Part shown: positions 1-8,434 of the stretch, piece after piece
Layout: each line of letters opens with the position of its first letter
How positions within the stretch are numbered: position 1 is the stretch's first letter
DNA from: Nocardiopsis listeri
GTDB taxonomy: Bacteria; Actinomycetota; Actinomycetes; Streptosporangiales; Streptosporangiaceae
Assembly: GCF_020741345.1 (NCBI RefSeq)
Contig: NZ_DYZD01000222.1
Location: 1-54,637, forward strand
DNA: 54,637 bases
Reading direction: 5' to 3'
Notes under the pieces: generated by a model
Database searches by the model: none
What the model saw: the letters and a program-made list of their open reading frames with translations, nothing else
What the model was told of the DNA's origin: nothing
Program-made: the position numbers and the translations under genes

Positions 1-1113
1 CAGGGGCAGCGGGATTCCGGTGACCGGGACCAGGCCGATGACGGCGGCGATGTTGATCATGGACTGGCCGATGATCCAGGTCGAGATGGCGAAGGCGCCC
101 AGGCGCGAGAAGGGGTCCTTGACACGGAAGGCGACCCGCAGCCCGGCGTAGCCGAGCATGCCGAGCAGGCAGAGCACGAGCAGGGTGCCGATGAGACCGA
201 ACTCCTCGCCGATGATGGCGAAGATGAAATCGGACTCGGCGAAGGGCAGGAATCCCCACTTCTCACGACTGGCGCCGATGCCGACGCCGAAGATGCCTCC
301 GGTGCCCAGCGCGTACAGGCCGTGCAGGGACTGAAACCCCGCTCCGGTGGGATCGGCCCCCGGGTCGAGGAATGCGGTGATGCGGGTCATCCGGAACGGT
401 TCGATCGCGATGACGATCCCGGCCAGACCCAGGACCAGTCCGAACATGGCGACGAACAGCCTGCCCGGCGCGCCCACGACCCACAACAGGGCGAGGAAGA
501 CCAGCAGCAGCACCAGGGTGGTGGACAGGTCCGATCCGATCAGGACCAGCAGGGTGAGCAGACCGCAGCCGGGCACCAACGGAATCAGCAGTTGTCGCCA
601 CTCGGTGAGCTCCTTGAGCTCCTCCTTGCGGGCCAGGATGTTGGCTCCCCACAGGGCGAAGGCGAGCTTGGCGGGTTCGGAGGGCTGGATGACCAGACCG
701 CCGATCTCCAGCCACCGCATCGCGCCGTTGACCTCGGTGCCCTGGAAGGCGGTGAGCAGCAGCAGCGCCACCGACAGGATCATCGCCGGGTAGCCGACCA
801 TCCGAAAGACCCACAGCGGCAGCTGGGAGGCCAACAGCATGAGTGGAAGGCCGATCGCCGCCGACGCCAACTGGCGATGGAAGACGGAGAAGGCCGAGCC
901 GGTCTCGGTGATGGAGTTGACCATCGTCGAGGACAGGACCATCACCAGCCCCAGGGCGATGAGCATCATCCCGGTACTGAGGATCAGGTAATAGGACGTG
1001 AGAGGCCGGTCCAGGGACCTGGCCCACTCACGCCAAAGCGCGCGCTCGCGCCCACCGGAGGCCGTACGCCCCCGGGTCCGAGTCGCCCCGGGAACCGCTG
1101 TCGTCGCCGCCAT
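1..1113 (-). CDS. ftsW: Cell division protein FtsW, SEDS glycosyltransferase (3' end outside window)
   Basis: SEDS-family polytopic membrane protein that polymerises lipid II at the septum together with the class B PBP FtsI. The 371 codons inside the window give a short basic N-terminus followed by many hydrophobic helices. They include the family-typical stretches GAMRWLEIGG, IQPSEPAKLAF, GSDLSTTLVL and GEEFGLIGTL. The gene runs off the left edge, so the C-terminus is missing. The ATG at 1113 is chosen because GGAGGG lies about 8 nt upstream; another ATG at 1133 lacks such a site. It follows murD after 177 nt. RodA is the main alternative, but position in the dcw cluster supports FtsW. Confidence 0.93.
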   Translation of the reverse strand, partial: MAATTAVPGATRTRGRTASGGRERALWREWARSLDRPLTSYYLILSTGMMLIALGLVMVLSSTMVNSITETGSAFSVFHRQLASAAIGLPLMLLASQLPLWVFRMVGYPAMILSVALLLLTAFQGTEVNGAMRWLEIGGLVIQPSEPAKLAFALWGANILARKEELKELTEWRQLLIPLVPGCGLLTLLVLIGSDLSTTLVLLLVFLALLWVVGAPGRLFVAMFGLVLGLAGIVIAIEPFRMTRITAFLDPGADPTGAGFQSLHGLYALGTGGIFGVGIGASREKWGFLPFAESDFIFAIIGEEFGLIGTLLVLCLLGMLGYAGLRVAFRVKDPFSRLGAFAISTWIIGQSMINIAAVIGLVPVTGIPLPL

Positions 1114-1290
1114 CCACACACCCTCCGCACCATCGGCGCCTCAATAGTGGCGTACCGGCGGGTCGGGACCAGTGGACATTTTCCGCGTGTTGGCCATCTT
1201 TGGCGGGCTTCACGGGTGGTACGGCACACAACAGGGCCACCGGAACACGAAGTGTCGTCGACCGGTGACCCTGGGTGCGAAATCGGCGCC

Positions 1291-2757
1291 TCAGGCGCGG
1301 CGGTGAACGGCCTCGGAGAAGAAGCGGCCCCGCTCGGGATAGTTGGTGAACATGTCCATGGACGCGGCGGCCGGGGCGAGCAGCACCGTGTCGCCCTCTC
1401 GGGCCAACGCGGCGGCCTCGGCGACCACGACGTCCATGACGGTGTGCTCTGGTGGGGCGTCTGCGGCGGGCCCCTCGACCTCCACCACCGGCACGTCCGG
1501 AGCGTGCTCCTCCAGGGCCTCCCGGATGCGCGCCCGGTCGGCACCGATCAGCACCACGCCGCGCAGCCGGGCGGCGGCCTCGGCCACCAGGTCGTCCACG
1601 TCGGCCCCCTTGAGCAACCCGCCGGCCACCCACACCACGGACTCGTAGGAGTTCAGGGAGGCCGCGGCGGCGTGCGGGTTGGTGGCCTTGGAGTCGTCGA
1701 CGTAGTCCACCCCCGCCACCTTCGCCACGTGGGCGATCCGGTGGGGTTCGGGGACGAAAGCGTTCAGGCCGACGCGGATCGAGTCGGCGGCCGCACCGAT
1801 CGAGCGGGCCAGGGCCGCCGCCGCCAGGGCGTTGGCGACGTTGTGCGGGGCGGCCGGGCGGACGTCGGCCAGGGTCGCCAGTTCCTCGGCGCTGCTGTGG
1901 GGTTCGGCCACGAAGGCCCGGTCCACCAGCAGGTCCTCGACCACGCCCAGTTCCCCGGCGCGAGGGGTGTCCAGGCGCAGACCCACCAGCGGGGCGTGGG
2001 GGTCGCCGTCCTCCTCGGCCAGGCGCACCGACCATTCGTCGGCGGTGTTGACCACGCGCACGGTGCCGTGGGCGAACACCTTGCCCTTGGCGCGGGCGTA
2101 GGGGTCGAGTCCGCCGTGCCAGTCCAGGTGGTCGGCGGCGATGTTGAGGACGGTGGCGGCGTGCGGGCGCAGACTCTCGGACCAGTGCAGCTGGAAGCTG
2201 GACAGTTCCACGGCAAGGACGTTGTACACGTGGCCCTCGGCGTCCGGACGGACCGCGTCGATGACGGGGGTACCGACGTTGCCGACGGCGAGCGCGTCGC
2301 GGCCGTCCGCGCGCAGGATCGATTCGAGCATGCGCACTGTGGTGGTCTTGCCGTTGGTGCCGGTGATGGCCAGCCACACCTGGTCGGCGGGCTTGATCCG
2401 CCAGGCCAGTTCCACGTCGCCGATGACCTCCACTCCGGCCTCGGCGGCACGGAGCAACAGCGGCGAGTCGGGGCGCCAGCCGGGTGAGGTGACGACCAGG
2501 TCGCAGCCCTCGGGCAGGGGCGTGTCGCCGAGGAGGACCTCCGCGCCCGCCTCGGTGAGTTCGGCGGCCACGGCGCGGGTGGTCTCGTCGTCACGGCCGT
2601 CGACGACGACCACCCGGGCCCCTTGCGCCAGGAGCGCCCTGGCGACGGGGGGACCGGAGACTCCGAGACCGGCGACACAGACCAACGCGCCCGCGAAGGG
2701 GTTCTCGCCTTCGGCGGGCGCGGTGGTCGGGGAGGTGGAAGATCGGTGGTGCGGCAT
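1291..2757 (-). CDS. murD: UDP-N-acetylmuramoylalanine--D-glutamate ligase MurD
   Basis: Cytoplasmic Mur ligase that adds D-glutamate to UDP-MurNAc-L-Ala using ATP. The 488-residue protein has an N-terminal Rossmann-like UDP-binding domain (VAGLGVSG near residue 28), the ATP-binding loop GTNGKTTT at about 133-140, and the C-terminal ligase segment with DDSKATNPHAA. Length is normal for actinobacterial MurD. It starts 4 nt after the mraY stop, so the two are surely co-transcribed. AGAGG lies almost directly against the ATG, an unusually short spacing, so translation may be coupled to mraY. Orientation and neighbours (mraY before, ftsW after) match the conserved dcw order. Confidence 0.97.
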   Translation of the reverse strand: MPHHRSSTSPTTAPAEGENPFAGALVCVAGLGVSGPPVARALLAQGARVVVVDGRDDETTRAVAAELTEAGAEVLLGDTPLPEGCDLVVTSPGWRPDSPLLLRAAEAGVEVIGDVELAWRIKPADQVWLAITGTNGKTTTVRMLESILRADGRDALAVGNVGTPVIDAVRPDAEGHVYNVLAVELSSFQLHWSESLRPHAATVLNIAADHLDWHGGLDPYARAKGKVFAHGTVRVVNTADEWSVRLAEEDGDPHAPLVGLRLDTPRAGELGVVEDLLVDRAFVAEPHSSAEELATLADVRPAAPHNVANALAAAALARSIGAAADSIRVGLNAFVPEPHRIAHVAKVAGVDYVDDSKATNPHAAAASLNSYESVVWVAGGLLKGADVDDLVAEAAARLRGVVLIGADRARIREALEEHAPDVPVVEVEGPAADAPPEHTVMDVVVAEAAALAREGDTVLLAPAAASMDMFTNYPERGRFFSEAVHRRA

Positions 2758-2761
2758 GCCT

Positions 2762-3835
2762 CTAGCTTGGCATCCATTCGAGGTAGAACAGGCCGATCGC
2801 CACCGCCATGAACAGACCCTGGATGATCCAGAAACGGATCACGATGGTCGGTTCCGCCCACCCCTTGAGCTCGAAGTGGTGCTGCAGCGGCGCCATCCGG
2901 AACACGCGTTTGCCGGTGAGGCGGAACGACGTGATCTGGATCATCACGGACAGGGTGATGATGACGAACAGGCCACCGATGATCAGCAGCAGGAGCTGGG
3001 TGCGGGTGGTGATGGCCAGACCCACGATGAGACCGCCCAGGGCCAGCGAACCGGTGTCGCCCATGAAGATCTTCGCCGGGGGCGCGTTGAACCACAGGAA
3101 GGCGATGCAGGAGCCGAGGACGGCGGAGGCCACGACGGCCAGGTCCAAGGGGTCACGGACGGTGTAGCAGCTGGAGGTGAGAGCCTCCACACAGGACTGA
3201 CGCAGCTGCCAGTTGCCGATGATGACGTAGGCGGCCAGCGACAGGATGACCGCGCCGGTGGCCAGGCCGTCCAGACCATCGGTGAGGTTCACCGCGTTGG
3301 AGAACCCGACGATGAGGAACAGCGCCCAGATGACGAACACGCCGATCATCAGCGGCGGTCCGAAGTCGCGCAGGAAGGACAGCTGGGGGGCGGCCGGGGT
3401 GTAGCCGTACCCGTTGGGGAACTGGGTCACGCCGTAGGCGAAGCCCACACCGATGACGGCCTGACCGACCATCTTGGCGCCACTGCGCAGACCCAGGCTG
3501 CGGCGCTTGTAGATCTTGATGAAGTCGTCGAGGAAGCCGACACAGCCCATCCCGACGAACAGGAACATCACCAGCAGGCCGGAGGCCGTCGGCCCGGAGG
3601 CGGCGGGCTGGACGATCCACAGCACCAGGTGGGAGCCGAAGTAGCCGATCACCGCACCGAGGATGATGACGATGCCGCCCATGGTGGGCGTGCCCTGCTT
3701 GGTCTTGTGACCCTCGGGTCCGTCGTCGCGGACCTCCTGCCCGAACTTGAACCGGTACAGGAGCTTGATGAGCGGCGGCATCAGCAGCATGGAGACGATC
3801 AGCGCGAGCGCCGCCGCGATGGTGATCCCGATCAT
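2762..3835 (-). CDS. mraY: Phospho-N-acetylmuramoyl-pentapeptide-transferase MraY
   Basis: Integral membrane enzyme that moves phospho-MurNAc-pentapeptide from UDP onto undecaprenyl phosphate, giving lipid I. The 357 residues hold about ten hydrophobic helices and the family motifs: GTPTMGG near the N-terminus, GFLDDF with the paired aspartates, NLTDGLDGLA, and FMGDTGSLALGG. The C-terminal PLQHHFELKGW loop is also typical. The ATG overlaps the murF stop in an ATGA arrangement, indicating translational coupling. Length and motifs are complete, with no sign of damage. Confidence 0.98.
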   Translation of the reverse strand: MIGITIAAALALIVSMLLMPPLIKLLYRFKFGQEVRDDGPEGHKTKQGTPTMGGIVIILGAVIGYFGSHLVLWIVQPAASGPTASGLLVMFLFVGMGCVGFLDDFIKIYKRRSLGLRSGAKMVGQAVIGVGFAYGVTQFPNGYGYTPAAPQLSFLRDFGPPLMIGVFVIWALFLIVGFSNAVNLTDGLDGLATGAVILSLAAYVIIGNWQLRQSCVEALTSSCYTVRDPLDLAVVASAVLGSCIAFLWFNAPPAKIFMGDTGSLALGGLIVGLAITTRTQLLLLIIGGLFVIITLSVMIQITSFRLTGKRVFRMAPLQHHFELKGWAEPTIVIRFWIIQGLFMAVAIGLFYLEWMPS

Positions 3836-5280
3836 TGGTCATCACCCTTGGTGATGAGGTCGATAACCCTTTCGAGCGCAGCCACGCGCGATCCCTTCAC
3901 AATGACGACGTCTCCTGTGCGCATCCGCTCGCGCACCGCTTCGGCTGCCGCCTCGGCGTCGGGAACTCGGATGCTCTCACCGCTCCACCTGTGGGCGGCG
4001 CGTTCGGCACCGACGGCGATGCCCTCGGCTGCCTCCCCGACCACGATCAGGTGGGCCACGCCGATCTCGGCGACAAGGGCCCCGATCCTCTCGTGTTCGG
4101 CGTCGCCCTCCTCACCGAGCTCGGCCATGTGGGCGAGCACGGCGATGGCGCGGCGTTCCCTGGCCAGGGAGGCCAGGGTGGTCAGCGCGGCCCGCATCGA
4201 TTCGGGGTTGGCGTTGTAGGCGTCGTTGACGAGGGTGACACCGTCGTGTTCGGTGACCTCCATCCGCCAACGGCTGACCGGGGTGGCCGCGCCGAGGGCG
4301 GCGGCGATGTCTTCGATGTCCATGCCGAGCTCGTCGGCGACGGCGGCGGTGGCCAAGGCGTTGCTCACCTGGTGGGCGCCGACCAGCCCCAGCCGGACCG
4401 GGGCCGTGCGACCGTTCAGGTGCAGCGTGAACGCCGGGGACCCGTTGTCCTGGGTGGTGACGTCGGTGGCGCGCACGTGGGCGTCCTCGGCGGTGCCGTA
4501 GAGGACGACGCGCGCCCCGGTGCGAGAGGCCATGGCGCGGACCAGCGGGTCGTCGGCGTTGAGGACGGCCACACCGCCCGCGCCGCGCCGCTCGGAGCCG
4601 GCCGGGAGCGACTCGACGAGTTCGCCCTTGGCCTTGGCGATGGCGTCGCGGCCACCGAACTCGCCCATGTGCGCGCTGCCGACGTTGAGCACCACGCCGA
4701 TCCGGGGCGGGGCGACGCGGCACAGGTGGGCGATGTGCCCGATGCCGCGCGCGGCGACCTCCAGGATCAGGTGGCGGGTGTCGGTGTCGGCGCGCAGCAC
4801 GGTGAGCGGGTGGCCGATCTCGTTGTTGAAGGAGCCGGCCGGGGCCACCGTGGCGCCCATACGACCGACGACCTGGGCGATGAGGTCCTTGGTCGTGGTC
4901 TTGCCGGAGGAGCCTGTGACGCCGACGATCTGCGTCGTGGCGTCCTCGCGCTTCGGGTCGCCGAGTTCACCGGCCGCATACCTGGCCAGACGCGCCAGGG
5001 CCGCTACGACCTCGTCGTCTCCGCCGTCCACCAGCAGGTGCGGTGCGGGGACCGGGCGCGAGACCAGGACGGCGACCGCCCCGGCCGCCACCGCGGACTC
5101 GGCGAAGTCGTGTCCGTCGACCCTCTCGCCGTTGAGCGCGACGAAGAGCGCCCCGGACTCCACCTGTCGGGAATCGATGACGACGGGGCCGTCGACGACG
5201 GCGTCTGGGCGTGCTGATCCGCCGATGGCGGTTTGGGTGATCTCAGCGATCCGATCGAGCGTGAGCGCGATCAAATCCAC
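3832..5280 (-). CDS. murF: UDP-N-acetylmuramoyl-tripeptide--D-alanyl-D-alanine ligase MurF
   Basis: Last cytoplasmic Mur ligase; adds D-Ala-D-Ala to the UDP-MurNAc tripeptide. The 482 residues show the N-terminal DSRQV and LFVALNGERVDGHDF substrate-domain motifs, the P-loop GVTGSSGKTTT at about 120-130, the AGSFNNEIGHPLT region, and NDAYNANPESMRAAL near the C-terminal domain. Its stop overlaps the mraY start by 4 nt. Upstream is a 382-nt gap with a strong hairpin behind murE, so murF may be the first gene of a murF-mraY-murD-ftsW transcript rather than being read through from murE. Confidence 0.97.
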   Translation of the reverse strand: MDLIALTLDRIAEITQTAIGGSARPDAVVDGPVVIDSRQVESGALFVALNGERVDGHDFAESAVAAGAVAVLVSRPVPAPHLLVDGGDDEVVAALARLARYAAGELGDPKREDATTQIVGVTGSSGKTTTKDLIAQVVGRMGATVAPAGSFNNEIGHPLTVLRADTDTRHLILEVAARGIGHIAHLCRVAPPRIGVVLNVGSAHMGEFGGRDAIAKAKGELVESLPAGSERRGAGGVAVLNADDPLVRAMASRTGARVVLYGTAEDAHVRATDVTTQDNGSPAFTLHLNGRTAPVRLGLVGAHQVSNALATAAVADELGMDIEDIAAALGAATPVSRWRMEVTEHDGVTLVNDAYNANPESMRAALTTLASLARERRAIAVLAHMAELGEEGDAEHERIGALVAEIGVAHLIVVGEAAEGIAVGAERAAHRWSGESIRVPDAEAAAEAVRERMRTGDVVIVKGSRVAALERVIDLITKGDDQ

Positions 5281-5662
5281 TCCTCAGGTCAGGCCCGGCC
5301 CACAGCGCCCCAAGGGCATTGGCCACCCGGCCTCGGGTTTCGGGTCAGGGGATGGCACCGCGGATACCGTGCGCGCGGTGCCGCACCGGGCCACTGACGA
5401 CCCGACGATGCCGGGTCATGGGCGCCACGTGGGGCGGCACTTCGGGCTGCGATTGCCGGACCTACCTTAGAACATGTTGGGGCGTCCGGGGTCCCGGCAG
5501 GGCCCTGTGGGCGCCAATATGCTCCACTTCGTGACCGCCAGAGGCCATACCGAGAGTGATACGTACACCTCAGGGCGGTCTATGTGACCGGGACACGGCC
5601 TGTGGCCGTGTCCCGGTGAGTGGACGGCACCGGTTTCGGCGCGTCTTCGGTGTGTCGGAGCG
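5281..5662. other. 382-nt intergenic gap between murE and murF
   Basis: This gap is unusually long for neighbouring mur genes. Beside murE it holds the 14-bp hairpin at 5587-5617. Nearer murF it holds a 7-bp inverted repeat (5533-5539 with 5574-5580). A TAAGGT hexamer on the minus strand at about 5467-5472 could be a -10 element, but no good -35 was found. No convincing small gene is visible. Confidence 0.5.
5587..5617 (-). terminator. Strong hairpin downstream of murE
   Basis: A perfect 14-bp stem (5587-5600 with 5604-5617) around a 3-nt TGT loop begins 46 nt after the murE stop. It lacks a T-tract, as is common for actinobacterial terminators. It would separate murE from murF transcription. 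Confidence 0.6.
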
Positions 5663-7339
5663 TCAGCCCTGGTCGGGTGCGCGGTGAACGTCCCGGAGGG
5701 CGTCGCCGAGCCGCCGGCCGGCCCGGATGCGCAACGCGTCCTCGATGGCCCCGCGCAGCACCTCCCGGTCGTCGAAGGGCAGGACCTCCCCCTTGACGTA
5801 CTGACCGGTCTCGTGGCCCTTTCCGGCGACAACGACGACGTCGCCGGGGCCGGTGCGGGCCACACCCAGGCCGATCGCCTCGGCCCGGTCGAACTCCACG
5901 GTGATGCGGGCCCGCCGATCCTCGGGAACCTTGGCGACCCCTTCGAGCATCGCCGTGGCGATCGTCACCGGGTCCTCGGTTCGCGGGTTGTCGTTGGTGA
6001 TGATCAGGTGATCGGCCAAACGCGCGGCGGCCTCGCCCATGAGCGGACGTTTGGCCCGGTCACGATCGCCACCGCAGCCGACCACCATGGTGATCTGTCC
6101 CTCCGTGGTGGCGCGCAGGGCGCCCAGGACGGCTTCGATGGCGCCGGGCTTGTGCGAGTAGTCGACCAGCGCGGTGAAGTCCTGCGGTTGCGCCGCGTCC
6201 CGGGCCTCCACCTGCTCCATGCGGCCCGGGACGCCCGGTGCCGCGGCGACGCCGGCGATGGCGGTCTCCATCGGAAGGCCCGCCTCGACCAGACCGACGA
6301 TGGCGGCCATGGCGTTGGAGACGTTGAAGGGGCCGGGTAGCGCCACGGACGCCTTGGCCTCCATACCGCCGGGTCCGACCACGCGGAAGGTGCTGCCGGT
6401 GGCGCCCAGGTGGACGTCCACGGCGTTCCAGTCCGCTTCCATGGCGCTCTCGGGGTCGGCGTCGGAGAAGCCCTCCACGGCGAAGGTGGTGACGGGGACG
6501 TCTCCGCGTGGCTGCACCATGTCCACCAGCGCCCGACCGAAGCGGTCGTCGACGTTGACCACCGCGATGTCGCAGTACTCGGGGGTGAACAGGAGCGCCT
6601 TGGTCTCGAAGTAGTCGCGCAGGTCCGAGTGGAAGTCCAGGTGGTCCTGGGACAGGTTGGTGAAGATCGCCACGTCGAAGCGGGCGCCGCCGACCCGGCC
6701 CAGTGCCAGGGCGTGGCTGGAGACCTCCATGGCGGCGGCGGTGACGCCGCGTTCGGCCATGACGGCGAAGAGTCCGTGCAGGTCGGTGGCCTCCGGTGTG
6801 GTCAGGGAGGAGGCGACGCGTTCGTCGCCCACCCGCATCTCCACGGTGCCGATCAGGCCGGTGCTCATCCCGGCCTGACGCATCCCGGACTCGATCAGGT
6901 AGCTGATCGTGGTCTTGCCGCTGGTGCCCGTGGTCCCGACCAGGACCAGATCCCGAGCGGGCTCGTCGAAGACCCAGGCGGCGGCCGTGCCGAGCGCGGC
7001 TCGCGCGCCGGGGACCACGAGTACGGGCAGGCCGGTGGCGGCCGCCTCGTCGGCGCCGTCGGTGTCGGTCAGGATCGCGGCGGCCTCGGCGTCGGCCGCC
7101 TGCTGAGAGAACCGCGCGCCGTGGACGCGGGTTCCGGGCAGGGCGACGTACAGGTCGCCTTGGCCGACCTGTCGAGAGTCGTGGGTGATGCCGCGGACGT
7201 GGATCTCACGTGGAGGCATGTCCGCGGGCCGGTCCGGGTCCAGGTCCGGGCGCAGCAGGGTGGTGTCCGGACCGAGCTTCGTCGCCAGGTCGGACAGTGG
7301 ACGGAGTTTGGAGTGTTCAGGTCGCATTACCGGTGGCAC
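5663..7339 (-). CDS. murE: UDP-N-acetylmuramoyl-tripeptide ligase MurE, meso-diaminopimelate type
   Basis: Mur ligase that adds the third stem-peptide residue. The 558-residue protein has the N-terminal ITHDSRQV and LYVALPGTRVHGARF motifs, the ATP loop GTTGTSGKTT at about 135-144, and DNPRTEDP near residue 450. In this family DNPR is the signature for meso-diaminopimelate rather than lysine, so the wall is predicted to be DAP-type. The GTG at 7339 gives the longest form; an ATG four codons in (7327) is equally possible, since neither has a clear ribosome binding site. The gene is divergent from the adjacent homocysteine methyltransferase gene, so it must have its own promoter in 7340-7468. 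Confidence 0.96.
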   Translation of the reverse strand: MPPVMRPEHSKLRPLSDLATKLGPDTTLLRPDLDPDRPADMPPREIHVRGITHDSRQVGQGDLYVALPGTRVHGARFSQQAADAEAAAILTDTDGADEAAATGLPVLVVPGARAALGTAAAWVFDEPARDLVLVGTTGTSGKTTISYLIESGMRQAGMSTGLIGTVEMRVGDERVASSLTTPEATDLHGLFAVMAERGVTAAAMEVSSHALALGRVGGARFDVAIFTNLSQDHLDFHSDLRDYFETKALLFTPEYCDIAVVNVDDRFGRALVDMVQPRGDVPVTTFAVEGFSDADPESAMEADWNAVDVHLGATGSTFRVVGPGGMEAKASVALPGPFNVSNAMAAIVGLVEAGLPMETAIAGVAAAPGVPGRMEQVEARDAAQPQDFTALVDYSHKPGAIEAVLGALRATTEGQITMVVGCGGDRDRAKRPLMGEAAARLADHLIITNDNPRTEDPVTIATAMLEGVAKVPEDRRARITVEFDRAEAIGLGVARTGPGDVVVVAGKGHETGQYVKGEVLPFDDREVLRGAIEDALRIRAGRRLGDALRDVHRAPDQG

Positions 7340-7468
7340 GTCTGGAGATTAACGGCTGTGGAGGGCCGGTCGGTAATTTCCACGCTGGGCCGGTCCACGT
7401 TTCCCTGTCAAGGGATGGTGTGGCGTTTCGCCCAGGTTGGGACAGGTGTGTCGACAAGGGTGGTGAGG

Positions 7469-8368
7469 ATGGCGGACCGTGCACTGGTGTTGGACGGAGG
7501 GCTCGCGACGCGGTTGGAGGCCTACGGCCGTGACCTGGGCGGTGGTCTGTGGTCGGCCCGGTTGTTGGCGCGGGAGCCGGAACTGATCGCGCGGGTGCAC
7601 CGCGACTACTTCGAGGCCGGAGCGGACGTGGCGATCGCCGCCGGCTACCAGGCGAGCGTCGACGGATTCACCGCCCGGGGGTACTCCCGCACCGAGGCCT
7701 TGGAGTTCTCGGCCCGGTCGGTGGAACTGGCGGTGACCGAACGGGACGCGTTCGGCTCGGGTCTGGTGGCGGCGGGCGTGGGCCCCTATGGCGCGGCCCT
7801 GGCGGACGGGTCGGAGTACACCGGCGACTACGACCTGGACGAGGAGGGGTTGTACCGGTGGCACCGGGAGCGGTGGCGGGTGCTCACCGGCTCCGGTGCG
7901 GACCTGGTGGCCTGCGAGACGCTGCCGTCGGCCGCCGAGGCGCGGGCTCTGGCCCGCCTGGTCGCGGAGACGCCGGGGGTCCGTGCGTGGTTCTCCTTCT
8001 CGTGCTCCGACGAGACTCGGATCTCCGATGGCACCCCGCTGCGCGAGGTGGCGGAGGGGTTGGCGCCGTTGCATCGGCAGGGGCGTGTGGTGGCCGTGGG
8101 CGTGAACTGCGTTCCACCGTCGAACGTGCCCCCCTTGGTGCGGGAGGTGGCCTCGGTGGGACTGCCCGCGGTGGCCTACCCGAACTCGGGCGAGGTGTGG
8201 GACTCCGAACGCGGGACGTGGGCCGGTTCCACGGACGTCGAGGGCTTCGGCGCGGCGGCGGCCGGCTGGTGCGCGGACGGCGCCGTGATGGTCGGTGGCT
8301 GCTGCCGCACCGGCCCCGCCCACATCCGTGCCATCCGCCGGGCGGTGGACGCCCTTCGGTCGGCTTAA
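7469..8368 (+). CDS. mmuM: Homocysteine S-methyltransferase (MmuM type)
   Basis: Cobalamin-independent, zinc-dependent enzyme that makes methionine from homocysteine, probably using S-methylmethionine or SAM as methyl donor. The 299-residue barrel protein starts with DGGLATRLE. It carries the zinc-binding cysteines as GVNC in the middle and GGCC near the C-terminus, the diagnostic pattern of the family. The ATG at 7469 has AAGGG about 8 nt upstream; a GTG two codons earlier is possible. The gene lies on the opposite strand inside the dcw cluster, divergent from murE and convergent with ftsI, which is an unusual place for it. A shared terminator follows at 8395-8419. Confidence 0.92.
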   Translation: MADRALVLDGGLATRLEAYGRDLGGGLWSARLLAREPELIARVHRDYFEAGADVAIAAGYQASVDGFTARGYSRTEALEFSARSVELAVTERDAFGSGLVAAGVGPYGAALADGSEYTGDYDLDEEGLYRWHRERWRVLTGSGADLVACETLPSAAEARALARLVAETPGVRAWFSFSCSDETRISDGTPLREVAEGLAPLHRQGRVVAVGVNCVPPSNVPPLVREVASVGLPAVAYPNSGEVWDSERGTWAGSTDVEGFGAAAAGWCADGAVMVGGCCRTGPAHIRAIRRAVDALRSA

Positions 8369-8394
8369 GGGGCCATCACCCGAAGCCGGGCCGC

Positions 8395-8419
8395 AGGGCG
8401 GGCACCGTGTGCCCGCCCT
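8395..8419. terminator. Bidirectional terminator between mmuM and ftsI
   Basis: A 10-bp perfect stem (8395-8404 with 8410-8419; 11 bp if the next C-G pair forms) lies between the convergent ends of the methyltransferase (plus) and ftsI (minus). It can serve both genes. Confidence 0.65.
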
Positions 8420-8434
8420 ACTCCTGTGCGGGTG

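Noticed and set aside
322-2487. Long plus-strand frame opposite ftsW and murD
   Set aside because: The translation is low-complexity (Gln, Gly, Asp, His) and the opposite strand encodes well-conserved proteins.
6410-7468. Upstream extension of the homocysteine methyltransferase frame
   Set aside because: It runs antisense to murE and has no family similarity; a good start with a binding site exists at 7469.
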